DNA of 64,000 bases, taken from contig NZ_MWUM01000022.1 in assembly GCF_002028455.1 (NCBI RefSeq), positions 27,599-91,598 on the forward strand, in the 5' to 3' direction. Both the position numbers and the translations under genes were made by a program. Position 1 is the stretch's first letter. Every line of letters starts with the position of its first letter. Below, piece after piece: positions 34,937-42,899 of the stretch. This DNA is from Zoogloea sp. LCSB751 (GTDB lineage Bacteria > Pseudomonadota > Gammaproteobacteria > Burkholderiales > Rhodocyclaceae). Under the pieces are notes generated by a model. That model did not search any database, was not told the DNA's origin, and saw only the letters and a program-made list of their open reading frames with translations.

Positions 34937-36319
34937 ATGAACGCCATCACCCAAATGACCCCCACCGGCATCGGTTCCGAATGGAGCCCCCAGTGGCTGC
35001 TCACCGCCGAGCAGAAGGCCCTGCAGGCCGACCTGATCGCCCTGTGCGAAACCACGCTGCGCCCCAACGCCATCGAGAGCGACAAGAAGTACATCTACCC
35101 GCGCAAGAACTTCGAGGCCCTGGCCGCCATGGGCCTGATGAGCCTGACCATCCCGAAGGAGCTCGGCGGCCGCGGTGAGAGCCATCTGTGCGCCGCGATG
35201 GTGGTCGAGACCATCGCCCGCTACGGCTGCCCCTCCACCGCCATGTGCTACACCATGCACCTGGGCGCCTGCGCCGCCGCGCTGCTGCGCCACCACGACA
35301 ACGAGCGCCTGAAGGACATCCTGCGCCGGGTGGACAAGGACGTGCTGATCGGCACCCTGTCCTACTCCGACCCGGAAACCGGCTCCCACTTCTGGTACCC
35401 GATGTCGTCCCGCGCCGAGCGCACCGACAATGGCTGGAAGGTCTTCAAGAAGGCTTCGTGGACCACCTCTGGCGGCTTTGCCGACTGGTACATCATCCAG
35501 ACCACCTCGCCGGACTTCGGCGGCGACTACTCCAACCTGTCCTGCTTCCTGGTCACCAAGGACCAGATCCACGCCGACCCGGCCAACTGGGACGGCCTCG
35601 GCATGCGCGGCAACCAGTCCGGCCCGATCTCGGTGGACGGCGTCGAGATCGCCCCGGACGCGCTGGTCGGCCCGATCGGCGACGGCGCCAAGTCCAACGA
35701 CGAAGTGGTCGACCCCTTCTTCCTGGTGTGCTCCTCGGCCTGCTGGAACGGCATCTGCCTCGCCGCGATGGACATCACCAAGAACCACACCACCCGCAAG
35801 GTGCATAACGACGTGGGCATGCGCGTGGCCGACTACCCGACCATCCAGGACTACGTCGGCGAATGCCTGATCGACACCAACGCCAGCCGCAGCTACGTGT
35901 ACCTGGCCGCCAAGGCGCTGGACGAGCAGACCAACAACTGCGACTGGTCCGCCCACGCCACCATCGACCACCTGCCGCGCACCGAGCTCCTCAACTGGCT
36001 GTGGCAGGTCAAGTTCTTCGCCTCCAAGAACGTCACCTTCGTGGTGGACAAGATGCTCCACGCCTGCGGCGGCACCGGCTACAAGCCGGCCCTCGGCATC
36101 GAGCGCCTGCTGCGCGACGGCAAGGCCGGCTGGGTGATGGGCCCCACCAACGAAGTGCTGCGCCAGTTCGTCGGCAAGGCCGCGCTGCTCGGCTTCGAGG
36201 TGCTGGACTACTGGAACCAGTCGGTGAACCAGCGCGTCCTCAACAACGAGCTCAAGAAGATGAGCAAGGAAGAGAAAGCCGCCTTCGCCAGCAAGCTCCT
36301 CGCCGAGGCGCAAGCTTAA
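34937..36319 (+). CDS. Acyl-CoA-dehydrogenase-fold flavoprotein, probably a flavin-dependent monooxygenase
   Basis: 460 residues with the three-part acyl-CoA dehydrogenase fold: N-terminal helices (about 20-130), beta domain (about 135-245, GTLSYSDPETGSHFWYPMSS), and C-terminal helices with HACGGTGYKPALGIERLLRD. The catalytic Glu of dehydrogenases, in the YEGT motif, is replaced: the aligned stretch reads MGPTNE with Gly402 at that position. Together with the flavin reductase encoded 20 bp downstream, this fits a group D two-component monooxygenase such as DszC or SfnC rather than a dehydrogenase (inference). It lies 58 bp after dmmC in the same operon. Confidence 0.85.
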   Translation: MNAITQMTPTGIGSEWSPQWLLTAEQKALQADLIALCETTLRPNAIESDKKYIYPRKNFEALAAMGLMSLTIPKELGGRGESHLCAAMVVETIARYGCPSTAMCYTMHLGACAAALLRHHDNERLKDILRRVDKDVLIGTLSYSDPETGSHFWYPMSSRAERTDNGWKVFKKASWTTSGGFADWYIIQTTSPDFGGDYSNLSCFLVTKDQIHADPANWDGLGMRGNQSGPISVDGVEIAPDALVGPIGDGAKSNDEVVDPFFLVCSSACWNGICLAAMDITKNHTTRKVHNDVGMRVADYPTIQDYVGECLIDTNASRSYVYLAAKALDEQTNNCDWSAHATIDHLPRTELLNWLWQVKFFASKNVTFVVDKMLHACGGTGYKPALGIERLLRDGKAGWVMGPTNEVLRQFVGKAALLGFEVLDYWNQSVNQRVLNNELKKMSKEEKAAFASKLLAEAQA

Positions 36320-36339
36320 GTCCAGGGAGCCACGCCGCC

Positions 36340-36870
36340 ATGCACGCCACCACCAGCCAGCCCATCGCCGCCCACCGGGCGCCCTTCGACGGGCGTTTGT
36401 TCCGCCGCGTCCTCGGCCTCTTCCCTACCGGCGTCACCATCGTCACCACCTGGGACGACGAGGGCCGGCCGGTGGGGGCCACCGTCAGCTCCTTCAACTC
36501 CGTGTCCCTCGACCCGCCGCTGGTGCTCTTCAGCCTGGCCAAGAACATGGCCTGCTGCGAAGCCTTCGCCGCCGGCGGGCCGCTGGCCATCCACGTGCTC
36601 GGCGACGAGCAGGAATCCCTCTCCAACCGCTTCGCGCGGGGCGGCGGCGACAAGTGGGTGGACCTGGTCTACGGCGCCGGCGAGCATGGCGCACCGCTGA
36701 TCGAGGGGGCGCTGGCCACCTTTGAATGCCGGCCCTTCGCCCAGTACCCGGGCGGTGACCACACCATCTTCGTGGCCGAGGTCAGCCAGCTGCGCTGCCG
36801 CGACGGCGAACCGCTGGTCTTTGCCTGCGGCAGCTACCGGCGCTTGGCCGAGCGGGAGGTGTGCGCATGA
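36340..36870 (+). CDS. Flavin reductase (HpaC/split-barrel family)
   Basis: 176 residues. The FMN-binding split-barrel reductase pattern is clear: FRRVLGLFPTGVTIVTTWDD, then VSSFNSVSLDPPLVLFSLAK, and GDHTIFVAEVSQL near the end. It should provide reduced flavin to the acyl-CoA-dehydrogenase-like monooxygenase encoded immediately upstream. GGGAG lies nine bases before the ATG. The 3' end overlaps the DUF1989-aminomethyltransferase gene by 4 bp (ATGA). Confidence 0.92.
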   Translation: MHATTSQPIAAHRAPFDGRLFRRVLGLFPTGVTIVTTWDDEGRPVGATVSSFNSVSLDPPLVLFSLAKNMACCEAFAAGGPLAIHVLGDEQESLSNRFARGGGDKWVDLVYGAGEHGAPLIEGALATFECRPFAQYPGGDHTIFVAEVSQLRCRDGEPLVFACGSYRRLAEREVCA

Positions 36871-38771
36871 ACGACGTCGTTCCGCCCGCGGACCTGGCGC
36901 AGGAAGGCGACCCCTTCCTGCTCGCCGCCGAGGCCACGCCACGCCTGGCCCAGGCCTTTCCCGAACCGCTGGCGGTGATCCGCGTCACCGCCGCCAGCGC
37001 CCGTGCCTTCGCGGTGAAGGCCGGGCAGTACATCCAGGTCATCGACGTGGATGGCCGCCAGTGCTCCGACCTCCTCGCCTTCGACGCCGCAGCGCTGGCC
37101 GCTGGCGAGGAATGGGGCCTCGACCCGACGGTGACGCGCACGCTGGCCGGTGCCGCCTATCCCCAGCCCGGCCTGCACGCCAAGTACTTCGACGCGCGCA
37201 TGCAGCCGCTGCTCGAAACCGTGCAGGACACCGTCGGCCGCCACGACGCCTTCGCGCTGGCGTGCACCGCCAAGTACTACGAAGACGCCGGCTTTCCCGG
37301 CCACGCCAACTGCAGCGACAACTTCAACGCCGCGCTGGCCGGCTTCGGCATCCGCCCGCGTGCCGGCTGGCCGGCCATCAACTTCTTCTACAACACCTTC
37401 ATCCAGCCCTGCGGCAGCCTCGGCTTCGCCGAACCGTGGTCCAAGCCCGGCGACTACGTGCTGCTCAGGGCATTGAAGGACCTGGTGGTGGCGGTGTCGT
37501 CCTGCGCCGACGACATCGACCCCGCCAACGCCTGGCAGCCCACCGATATCGAGGCACGTCTCTACGACGCCGCCTATTCCTTCCCCCGCGCGATGGCCCA
37601 CCGCATGACACCCGACTCCCCCGTCCGCCTGACCCGGCCGACCGCCTTCGCGCCGGCAACCGAAACCCTCACCCGCGACTTCATCGACTACAAGGGCTAC
37701 TGGCTGCCGCGCAGCTTCGTCGGCCACGGCACGCTGGCCGAATACTGGGCCTGCCGCGAGAAAGTGGCGGTCATGGACCTGTCGGCGCTGCGCAAGTTCG
37801 ACGTCACTGGCCCCGACGCCGAAGCCCTGCTGCAGAAGGTGCAGACCCGCGACATGCGCAAGCTGGCCGTCGGCCAGGTGGTCTACACCGCCGTCTGCCA
37901 CGCCCACGGCGGCATGATGGACGACGGCACGGTGTTCCGCCTCGGCCGCGACGTGTTCCGCTTCGTCTGCGGCGAAGACACCACCGGCCTGTGGCTGCAA
38001 GAACAGGCCACCGCCGCCGGCTTCAACGTGCATATCCGCGAAGCCACCGACGCCCTGCACAACCTCGCCGTGCAAGGCCCCAAGAGCCGCGAGCTGCTCA
38101 AGAAGATCCTGTGGACCAGCCCGCTGCAGCCGACGCCGGACGAACTCGGCTGGTTCCGCTTTGCCGCCGCCCGCCTGGGCGGCCCCACCGGCATCCCGCT
38201 GGTCGTGTCGCGCACCGGCTACACCGGCGAACTCGGCTACGAACTCTGGTGCGCCCCCAAGGACGGCCCGGCCCTGTGGAACTCGGTGATGGAAGCCGGC
38301 GCCCCTCTAGGCATCGTGCCGCTCGGCTTCGACGCCCTCGACATGCTGCGCATCGAAGCCGGGCTCGCCTTCGCCGGCCACGAATTCTGCGATCAGACCG
38401 ACCCCTTCGAAGCCGGCATCGGCTTCACCGTCGCGCTATCGAAGCCGGACGACTTCATCGGCAAGGCCGCCCTTGAAGAGCGCAAAGCCCACCCGCGCCG
38501 CAAGCTGGTCGGCCTCGCCATTGCCAGCAACGAAGGCGCCAGCCACGGCGACGGCCTCTACGTCGGCCGTGCCAAGGTCGGCGAAATCACCAGCACCACC
38601 CGCTCGCCGATCCTCGACACGCAGATCGCGCTGGCTCGCGTGGATGTCGCCTACTCGGCACTCGACACCGAACTGCAGGTCGGCCAACTGGATGGACACC
38701 GCAAACGACTGGACGCGAAAGTGGTGGCGTTTCCGCACTACGACCCGACGAAATCACGGGTCAGGGCTTGA
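36867..38771 (+). CDS. DUF1989 - aminomethyltransferase (GcvT-like) fusion protein
   Basis: 634 residues. The N-terminal DUF1989 domain, found in urea-carboxylase-associated proteins, spans about 30-240 (AVKAGQYIQVIDVDGRQCSD, CSDNFNAALAGFGIRPRAGW, SSCADDIDPAN). A T-protein-like folate-binding domain follows at about 260-630 (WACREKVAVMDLSALRKFDV, SRTGYTGELGYELWCAPKDG, GFDALDMLRIEAG). T-proteins transfer a one-carbon unit from an amine to tetrahydrofolate. With the N-demethylases upstream, the likely role is capture of the released formaldehyde or methylene group. The ATG at 36867 has GGGAGGT upstream and overlaps the reductase stop. Last gene of the operon. Confidence 0.88.
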   Translation: MNDVVPPADLAQEGDPFLLAAEATPRLAQAFPEPLAVIRVTAASARAFAVKAGQYIQVIDVDGRQCSDLLAFDAAALAAGEEWGLDPTVTRTLAGAAYPQPGLHAKYFDARMQPLLETVQDTVGRHDAFALACTAKYYEDAGFPGHANCSDNFNAALAGFGIRPRAGWPAINFFYNTFIQPCGSLGFAEPWSKPGDYVLLRALKDLVVAVSSCADDIDPANAWQPTDIEARLYDAAYSFPRAMAHRMTPDSPVRLTRPTAFAPATETLTRDFIDYKGYWLPRSFVGHGTLAEYWACREKVAVMDLSALRKFDVTGPDAEALLQKVQTRDMRKLAVGQVVYTAVCHAHGGMMDDGTVFRLGRDVFRFVCGEDTTGLWLQEQATAAGFNVHIREATDALHNLAVQGPKSRELLKKILWTSPLQPTPDELGWFRFAAARLGGPTGIPLVVSRTGYTGELGYELWCAPKDGPALWNSVMEAGAPLGIVPLGFDALDMLRIEAGLAFAGHEFCDQTDPFEAGIGFTVALSKPDDFIGKAALEERKAHPRRKLVGLAIASNEGASHGDGLYVGRAKVGEITSTTRSPILDTQIALARVDVAYSALDTELQVGQLDGHRKRLDAKVVAFPHYDPTKSRVRA

Positions 38772-38826
38772 TTGAGCCCGTTGCGTCGGGAAGCTAACCC
38801 GACGCTTGCTGCATGTTGTGCCCCCG

Positions 38827-38861
38827 CATCCCCAGGTAGCTTCGGCTGCTTGGGGATGTTT
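38827..38861 (+). terminator. UUCG-tetraloop terminator of the N-demethylase operon
   Basis: Arms CATCCCCAGGTAGC (38827-38840) and GCTGCTTGGGGATG (38845-38858) pair at 12 of 14 positions around a C(TTCG)G tetraloop, followed by TTT. It lies 55 bp after the last stop codon of the operon. The very stable loop and position make it the probable transcription end, although the T-run is short. Confidence 0.75.
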
Positions 38862-38880
38862 GCTGTGCACGAAGGATGAT

Positions 38881-38964
38881 GTGCGGTGAACATTCGATGC
38901 TGAAAAGTTCACATTGAATATTCACTGGGCAATGTTCTATGTTGATCAATGAATATTCAATGTT
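38881..38964. repeat. Four degenerate 21-bp tandem units with embedded TGAATATTCA palindromes
   Basis: On the minus strand, units starting at 38964, 38943, 38922 and 38901 begin AACATTGAATA, AACATAGAACA, AATATTCAATG and AGCATCGAATG. The perfect 10-bp palindrome TGAATATTCA occurs at 38915-38924 and 38950-38959. Conservation is limited to about the first 12-15 bases of each unit. This may be a relic repeat or a cluster of operator-like sites; no gene reads through it. Confidence 0.45.
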
Positions 38965-39147
38965 GCAGACGGCCACGAAGAAGTTGACGCCGGATTGATG
39001 ATCGAGAGGGCGGCAACATTCGATGGTGACGACACACTATTGCATATCGAGACGTAAACAGAGGAGAGCGGGCAGCGTTGTACTTCATGCCAGTGAAACG
39101 ATGAAATGCTGTCGCACCTCGGTGAACTCAGGGGGCATGGAGGATTT

Positions 39148-39459
39148 ATGGAAACGAGACATAAAACCGTGATAGTGGTTATGGTGACACTAGCCTTAAT
39201 CGGCGCCATCGTGTCCTTTTACTGGGCTCAGGATTCAAAATCTACCCGAGGATGGATTGCTGCAGCGTGGACCGTTCTTCCCCCCATATGGTTCTGGGCT
39301 GAATACACTTTCCTTACAAAGGAAGATGAGAAGAATGATGAAAAATATAGAGCTCGTCTGAAATTTTCCCAAGACTGTGCATCCAAGGTGTGGCTAGCGG
39401 TCGGCGGCATCTTTAGCGCATCGTATTTCGACTTGCTCGGAAAGCTTGCCGAGCACTGA
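39148..39459 (+). CDS. Small membrane protein, unrecognised
   Basis: 103 residues. Two strong hydrophobic segments (about 8-28, TVIVVMVTLALIGAIVSFYW, and about 36-57, WIAAAWTVLPPIWFWAEYTF) precede a charged stretch (KEDEKNDEKYRARLKF), and a weaker hydrophobic segment lies near the end. I do not recognise a family. The ATG at 39148 has GGAGG four bases upstream, which is better than an in-frame ATG 42 bp earlier. It is AT-rich compared with its surroundings and is followed 54 bp later by an alpha/beta hydrolase gene of the same composition, so the two probably arrived together. Confidence 0.6.
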   Translation: METRHKTVIVVMVTLALIGAIVSFYWAQDSKSTRGWIAAAWTVLPPIWFWAEYTFLTKEDEKNDEKYRARLKFSQDCASKVWLAVGGIFSASYFDLLGKLAEH

Positions 39460-39513
39460 TTCTGCACCAGTTGTTTTCTCTCCCTCGATTACCAACCACG
39501 CCAAGGAGCCATC

Positions 39514-40491
39514 GTGCTATTCATAACAAATAGATTTCCGAAGGCATCAATAAAAACCGAGCTGGGCAGGGAATTCATTTTCGATCTAGAAAACAATGCC
39601 CCGAGCAACTCCGTTTTTTTCTGCGAAAGAGCACAGAACGGAAGCATTAGAGAAGTTGGTGGGCTAAACTTCCTTTCTCAACTCAAGAATTCGGAATATA
39701 GGCAAGTATTGATCTACATTCACGGCTTCTCGAACCTTCCCGACGATGTTTTCGAGGCTGCCGCCGAATTCCAGAAACTGTGCGACAAGAAGGACAAAAA
39801 GGAAGTCCTGGTTGTTCCCATCATCTGGCCATGCGACAACGATCTCGGAATCGTCAAGGACTACTGGGATGATCAGAAGTCAGCAGATGGCAGCGCCTTG
39901 TCCCTGGCAAGAGCTTTGAGCAGGTTTATCGAGTGGCGGGAGTCGAATCTGAACACACCGGATACCGACCCCTGCCTGAAGCGGATCAATATCCTTGCAC
40001 ACTCCATGGGCAACAGGGTCCTCCGGGAAACGCTGTGTGCCTGGGACAAATATGATCTGGCCGACGGAGTCCCGCTGCTGTTCCGCAACACTTTCCTTGT
40101 GGCAGCAGACATTGAGAACGAGTCCATTCACCGGACCGAAAGGGGAAAGCTGATCTGCGATGCCTCACGGAATGTTGTTGTCTATTTTGCCTCAGACGAC
40201 TTGGCATTGCGCGCGAGCAAGGCGGCCAATCTGAAAAACAAGATTGCATCCCGGCGCCTGGGCCATACGGGACCGGAAAATATGGAGCTGACGCCGAAGA
40301 ATGTCTATGTGGTTGACTGCGACGACGTCAACAATGTGTATGACAATCCGAAAGGACATTCCTATTTCCGGAGCGGCAGAAAGAAAGGAACGCCCGGCCT
40401 GGTTTTTGAGCATATATACACATGCCTGAAAAGCGGCCGAGTTTTCCCTGAAGATGAATTGCGCCGATCAACCATCATTCACGAAGCGTAG
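39514..40491 (+). CDS. Alpha/beta-hydrolase fold protein, DUF900-like
   Basis: 325 residues, no signal peptide. It starts MLFITNRFP. The strand-turn with the oxyanion region is YRQVLIYIHGFSNLPDDVFE, and the nucleophile elbow LAHSMGNRVLRE carries Ser164. Later blocks FLVAADIENESIH and YFASDDLALRASKAANLKNK fit the DUF900/COG4782 group, which also ends with a His-containing loop near GHSYFRSGRK. The substrate is unknown. The start is GTG with AAGGAG five bases upstream. Its codon use and base composition differ clearly from core genes. It carries its own terminator 37 bp downstream. Confidence 0.8.
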   Translation: MLFITNRFPKASIKTELGREFIFDLENNAPSNSVFFCERAQNGSIREVGGLNFLSQLKNSEYRQVLIYIHGFSNLPDDVFEAAAEFQKLCDKKDKKEVLVVPIIWPCDNDLGIVKDYWDDQKSADGSALSLARALSRFIEWRESNLNTPDTDPCLKRINILAHSMGNRVLRETLCAWDKYDLADGVPLLFRNTFLVAADIENESIHRTERGKLICDASRNVVVYFASDDLALRASKAANLKNKIASRRLGHTGPENMELTPKNVYVVDCDDVNNVYDNPKGHSYFRSGRKKGTPGLVFEHIYTCLKSGRVFPEDELRRSTIIHEA

Positions 40492-40527
40492 CTTTTCTCT
40501 GACGTATATCCAGTCTGGAGTCTTCTC

Positions 40528-40557
40528 GACAACCGGCTGGGCGGCCGGTTGTCTTTT
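40528..40557 (+). terminator. Rho-independent terminator of the hydrolase gene
   Basis: Perfect 10-bp arms GACAACCGGC (40528-40537) and GCCGGTTGTC (40544-40553) surround a 6-base loop and are followed by TTTT. It lies 37 bp after the hydrolase stop, oriented to end plus-strand transcription. Confidence 0.88.
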
Positions 40558-40642
40558 GGCAGTCCGCCCCGACGCCCCAGCCCATTTCGCAAACGTCACA
40601 CCCTGTCGTACCGACCTCCAACAATGGCCTTCCCTCAACTGA

Positions 40643-41488
40643 GAAAGGCCATATGGACAGCGCGACCGCACCGGGGGCAGGACCCTGCTCTACAGCGGCG
40701 ACCTGCGCGGCCACGGGCGCAAGGGCGGGTTGTTCGAGCAGATCGTGTCTGCCCCGCCGACGGGCATCGATGTATTGCTGATGGAGGGCTCATCCCTGTC
40801 CCGGCTGGAGGACGATGACGTCTTCCCGAGCGAGGCGGAGTTGGAGGAGGCCTTTGTCCGGCAGTTCCGGGCAACCGCCAGCCTGAGCATGGTGCTCACC
40901 TCGGCCCAGAATATCGACCGGGTCGTCAGCCTTTATCGCGCCTGCAAGCGCAGCGGGCGAACCCTGGTCATCGACCTGTACGCCGCGGCAATCCTCGAGG
41001 CGACCGGCAACGGGAACATCCCGCAGTCCGACTGGCCGGGCATCGCGCTGTTAGTGCCGGAGTCCCAGCGCACGCAGATCCGGAAGAACGAATGGTTCGA
41101 GCTGCTGCGACGCCATGCGAAGCGGCGCGTGTTTCCTGAGCAGCTGCGCGCACTGGCATCGACCAGCACCGTGCTGTTCCGCCCGCTGATGATGGCCGAC
41201 CTGGAGCGCGCCGACGCGCTTCAGGATGCGGGATTCATCTACTCCCAGTGGCAGGGCTATCTCGAGCGGGGCGCCTACGCGACGACCCAGGCCTGGCTGG
41301 CCAGGCACCGGATTTCCATGCACTACATCCATACCTCCGGCCACGCCAGCCCGCGGGATCTCCGGCGCTTTGCGGAAGCGCTGGCGCCCGGCGCCTTGGT
41401 GCCAATCCACAGCTTTGCACCGGACAAGTACGCCGGGCTGTTCGCCAACGTGGTGCAACACCCGGACGGGGAATGGTGGGAGGTGTGA
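40643..41488 (+). pseudogene. 5'-truncated metallo-beta-lactamase-fold hydrolase
   Basis: The frame is closed by a stop at 40640. Recognisable protein starts only at RTLLYSGDLRGHGRKGG (from about 40679) and runs to 41488. These residues match the middle of MBL-fold hydrolases (the SGD strand after the metal site). The distal His of the fold is visible in HYIHTSGHASPRDLRRF, and PIHSFAPDKYAGLF ends the protein. The N-terminal half with the HxHxDH metal motif is missing. A product from the TTG at 40730 would lack catalysis. An 8-bp hairpin (40624-40631 with 40645-40652) sits at the break, next to the AT-rich patch. Confidence 0.75.
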
Positions 41489-41572
41489 GTACCAGCCATT
41501 GATCCGCGCACAGGCCAGCCACTATGCTTGGCGCGCCGTTTTCGGGCATGGATAGTCGGGGACAAGGGAACG

Positions 41573-42819
41573 ATGAATCTTTTCAGGGTGCTGGCGTCTG
41601 GCAAGCGGGGGCTCAACGAGGAAAACATGTCGGCCTGCCTGGCCTGGCTGCTCCATCCGGGCATGGACCACGGCTTCGGTCCGGCCTTCCTGAAAGCCTT
41701 CCTCGCCGAGATCGGCAGCCACGCCGAAGCGGCCGATGCGCAGTTCCAGGGCGAACTGGCCCGGCTTGGCGAACGCATCAAGTACCGGCTGCGCTCGAAC
41801 TCGGAGGATGACCTGTCGATCGATGTGGAACTGGAGCACAACGCCGGCGGCCACGATGTGCTGGTCAGCGTCAACGACGACTGGGTGATTGCCATCGAGA
41901 ACAAGATCAGCGCTGCATCGGCCCAGGATTCCACACAACTGCTGGGGCAATACCGCGGCTTGTGCGATGAGGCTTGTGCCGGGCAGCCTGAACCGGCCAG
42001 TCCCGAGGGGCACCGGCTGATGGTCTTCCTGGTGCCGCCCCACAGCCTGGCCCAGGCAGAAGAGGATTTCGAGCGTTCGGTGCTGGCCGAGTGGAACGAA
42101 CTACTGCTCGGCGAGATGCACCGACAGGACGGCAAGGTGCTGGTCAGCTGGCGCCGCCGCAATGGCCGCCCGTCCATCGAGAACGTGATCACGCGCATGC
42201 TCGGTGACGAACTGGACGGGGAGATCGAGCCTCTCCACGATCAGACCCGCCACACCTTGCTGCCCTGCGCCGCTTCATCAGCGGTGACTTCGAGGGCTAC
42301 CCCTTCAGCCGCAAGAAAGGCGTCGGCGGCGCAAACCCGGCAACCGAAAAAAGAATCCGCCTGTCCGGATTGGCAAAGGAAGCAGATGAATTTGTCGGCA
42401 TTGCCGCAGGCCTGTCCGGCCTGCTTTGCCATCTCAAGGACGCGCCGCTCGACAGCCGCGACTTTCAATTCACCCGGCAAGACATGTCCCACGTGCAGAA
42501 CTGGCTGCCGGCACGGAGCGTTCTGGCGATTGCCGCCGCCGCGCAGGCCGGCTTCCCCGACATCGGTGCCGTGATGGCCTGCGCACCGGACGGCAAGCTC
42601 TCGCTGCCTGGCGACCTGCTGCTGTGGCTGGCCGAACAGCCGGGCAAGCCGGGCTTCCATGTAGGCATCCAGGGCGGAGCAGCCAGCCTTGCCGCGATGA
42701 ATCACCGCGACGTGCAAGGTCGGAAATGGGGCATCTCCACGCAGGCACACACCAAACAGTGGATCGACAGCGCGACTTTCGCGCGGCTTTACCGACAGGC
42801 AAGGGACAGGCTCGCCTGA
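41573..42819 (+). pseudogene. PD-(D/E)XK nuclease-family protein interrupted by a frameshift
   Basis: The N-terminal part (MNLFRVLASGKRGLNEENMS) starts after an AAGGGAAC ribosome site. It has the nuclease core HDVLVSVNDDWVIAIENKI, with the D...E-x-K triad. The coding potential switches from one frame to another between 42254 and 42265. Dropping back one base gives RHT followed by LAALRRFISGDFEGYPFSRK, which continues to a stop at 42819 with a credible C-terminal half. A missing base is the simplest explanation (mutation or sequence error). Unrepaired, the first frame stays open to 42574 with a nonsense tail. Members are often phage-defence or restriction-linked nucleases; no partner is seen here. 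Confidence 0.7.
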
Positions 42820-42899
42820 ACCACATTGCATGGGCGCAATCACCGCCCTCATGCAAGAATGCCAGCGCTGTTATCCACACCCACAAAAAAGAGGCCCCG

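Larger units (their letters stand above)
38772..39147. other. Spacer after the N-demethylase operon; start of an AT-rich accessory patch
   Basis: The 376-bp spacer holds no gene. It starts with a hairpin (GCGTCGGG 38783-38790 with CCCGACGC 38798-38805), then the operon terminator at 38827-38858, then a degenerate 21-bp repeat (38881-38964). Composition drops sharply in GC from about 38870 onward and stays low through the next two genes. The word AACATTCGATG occurs twice (near 38889 and 39015). Confidence 0.6.

Noticed and set aside
34937..36319. Plain acyl-CoA dehydrogenase role in fatty-acid oxidation
   Set aside because: The catalytic Glu is replaced by Gly402, and the operon supplies a flavin reductase and N-demethylases rather than beta-oxidation genes.
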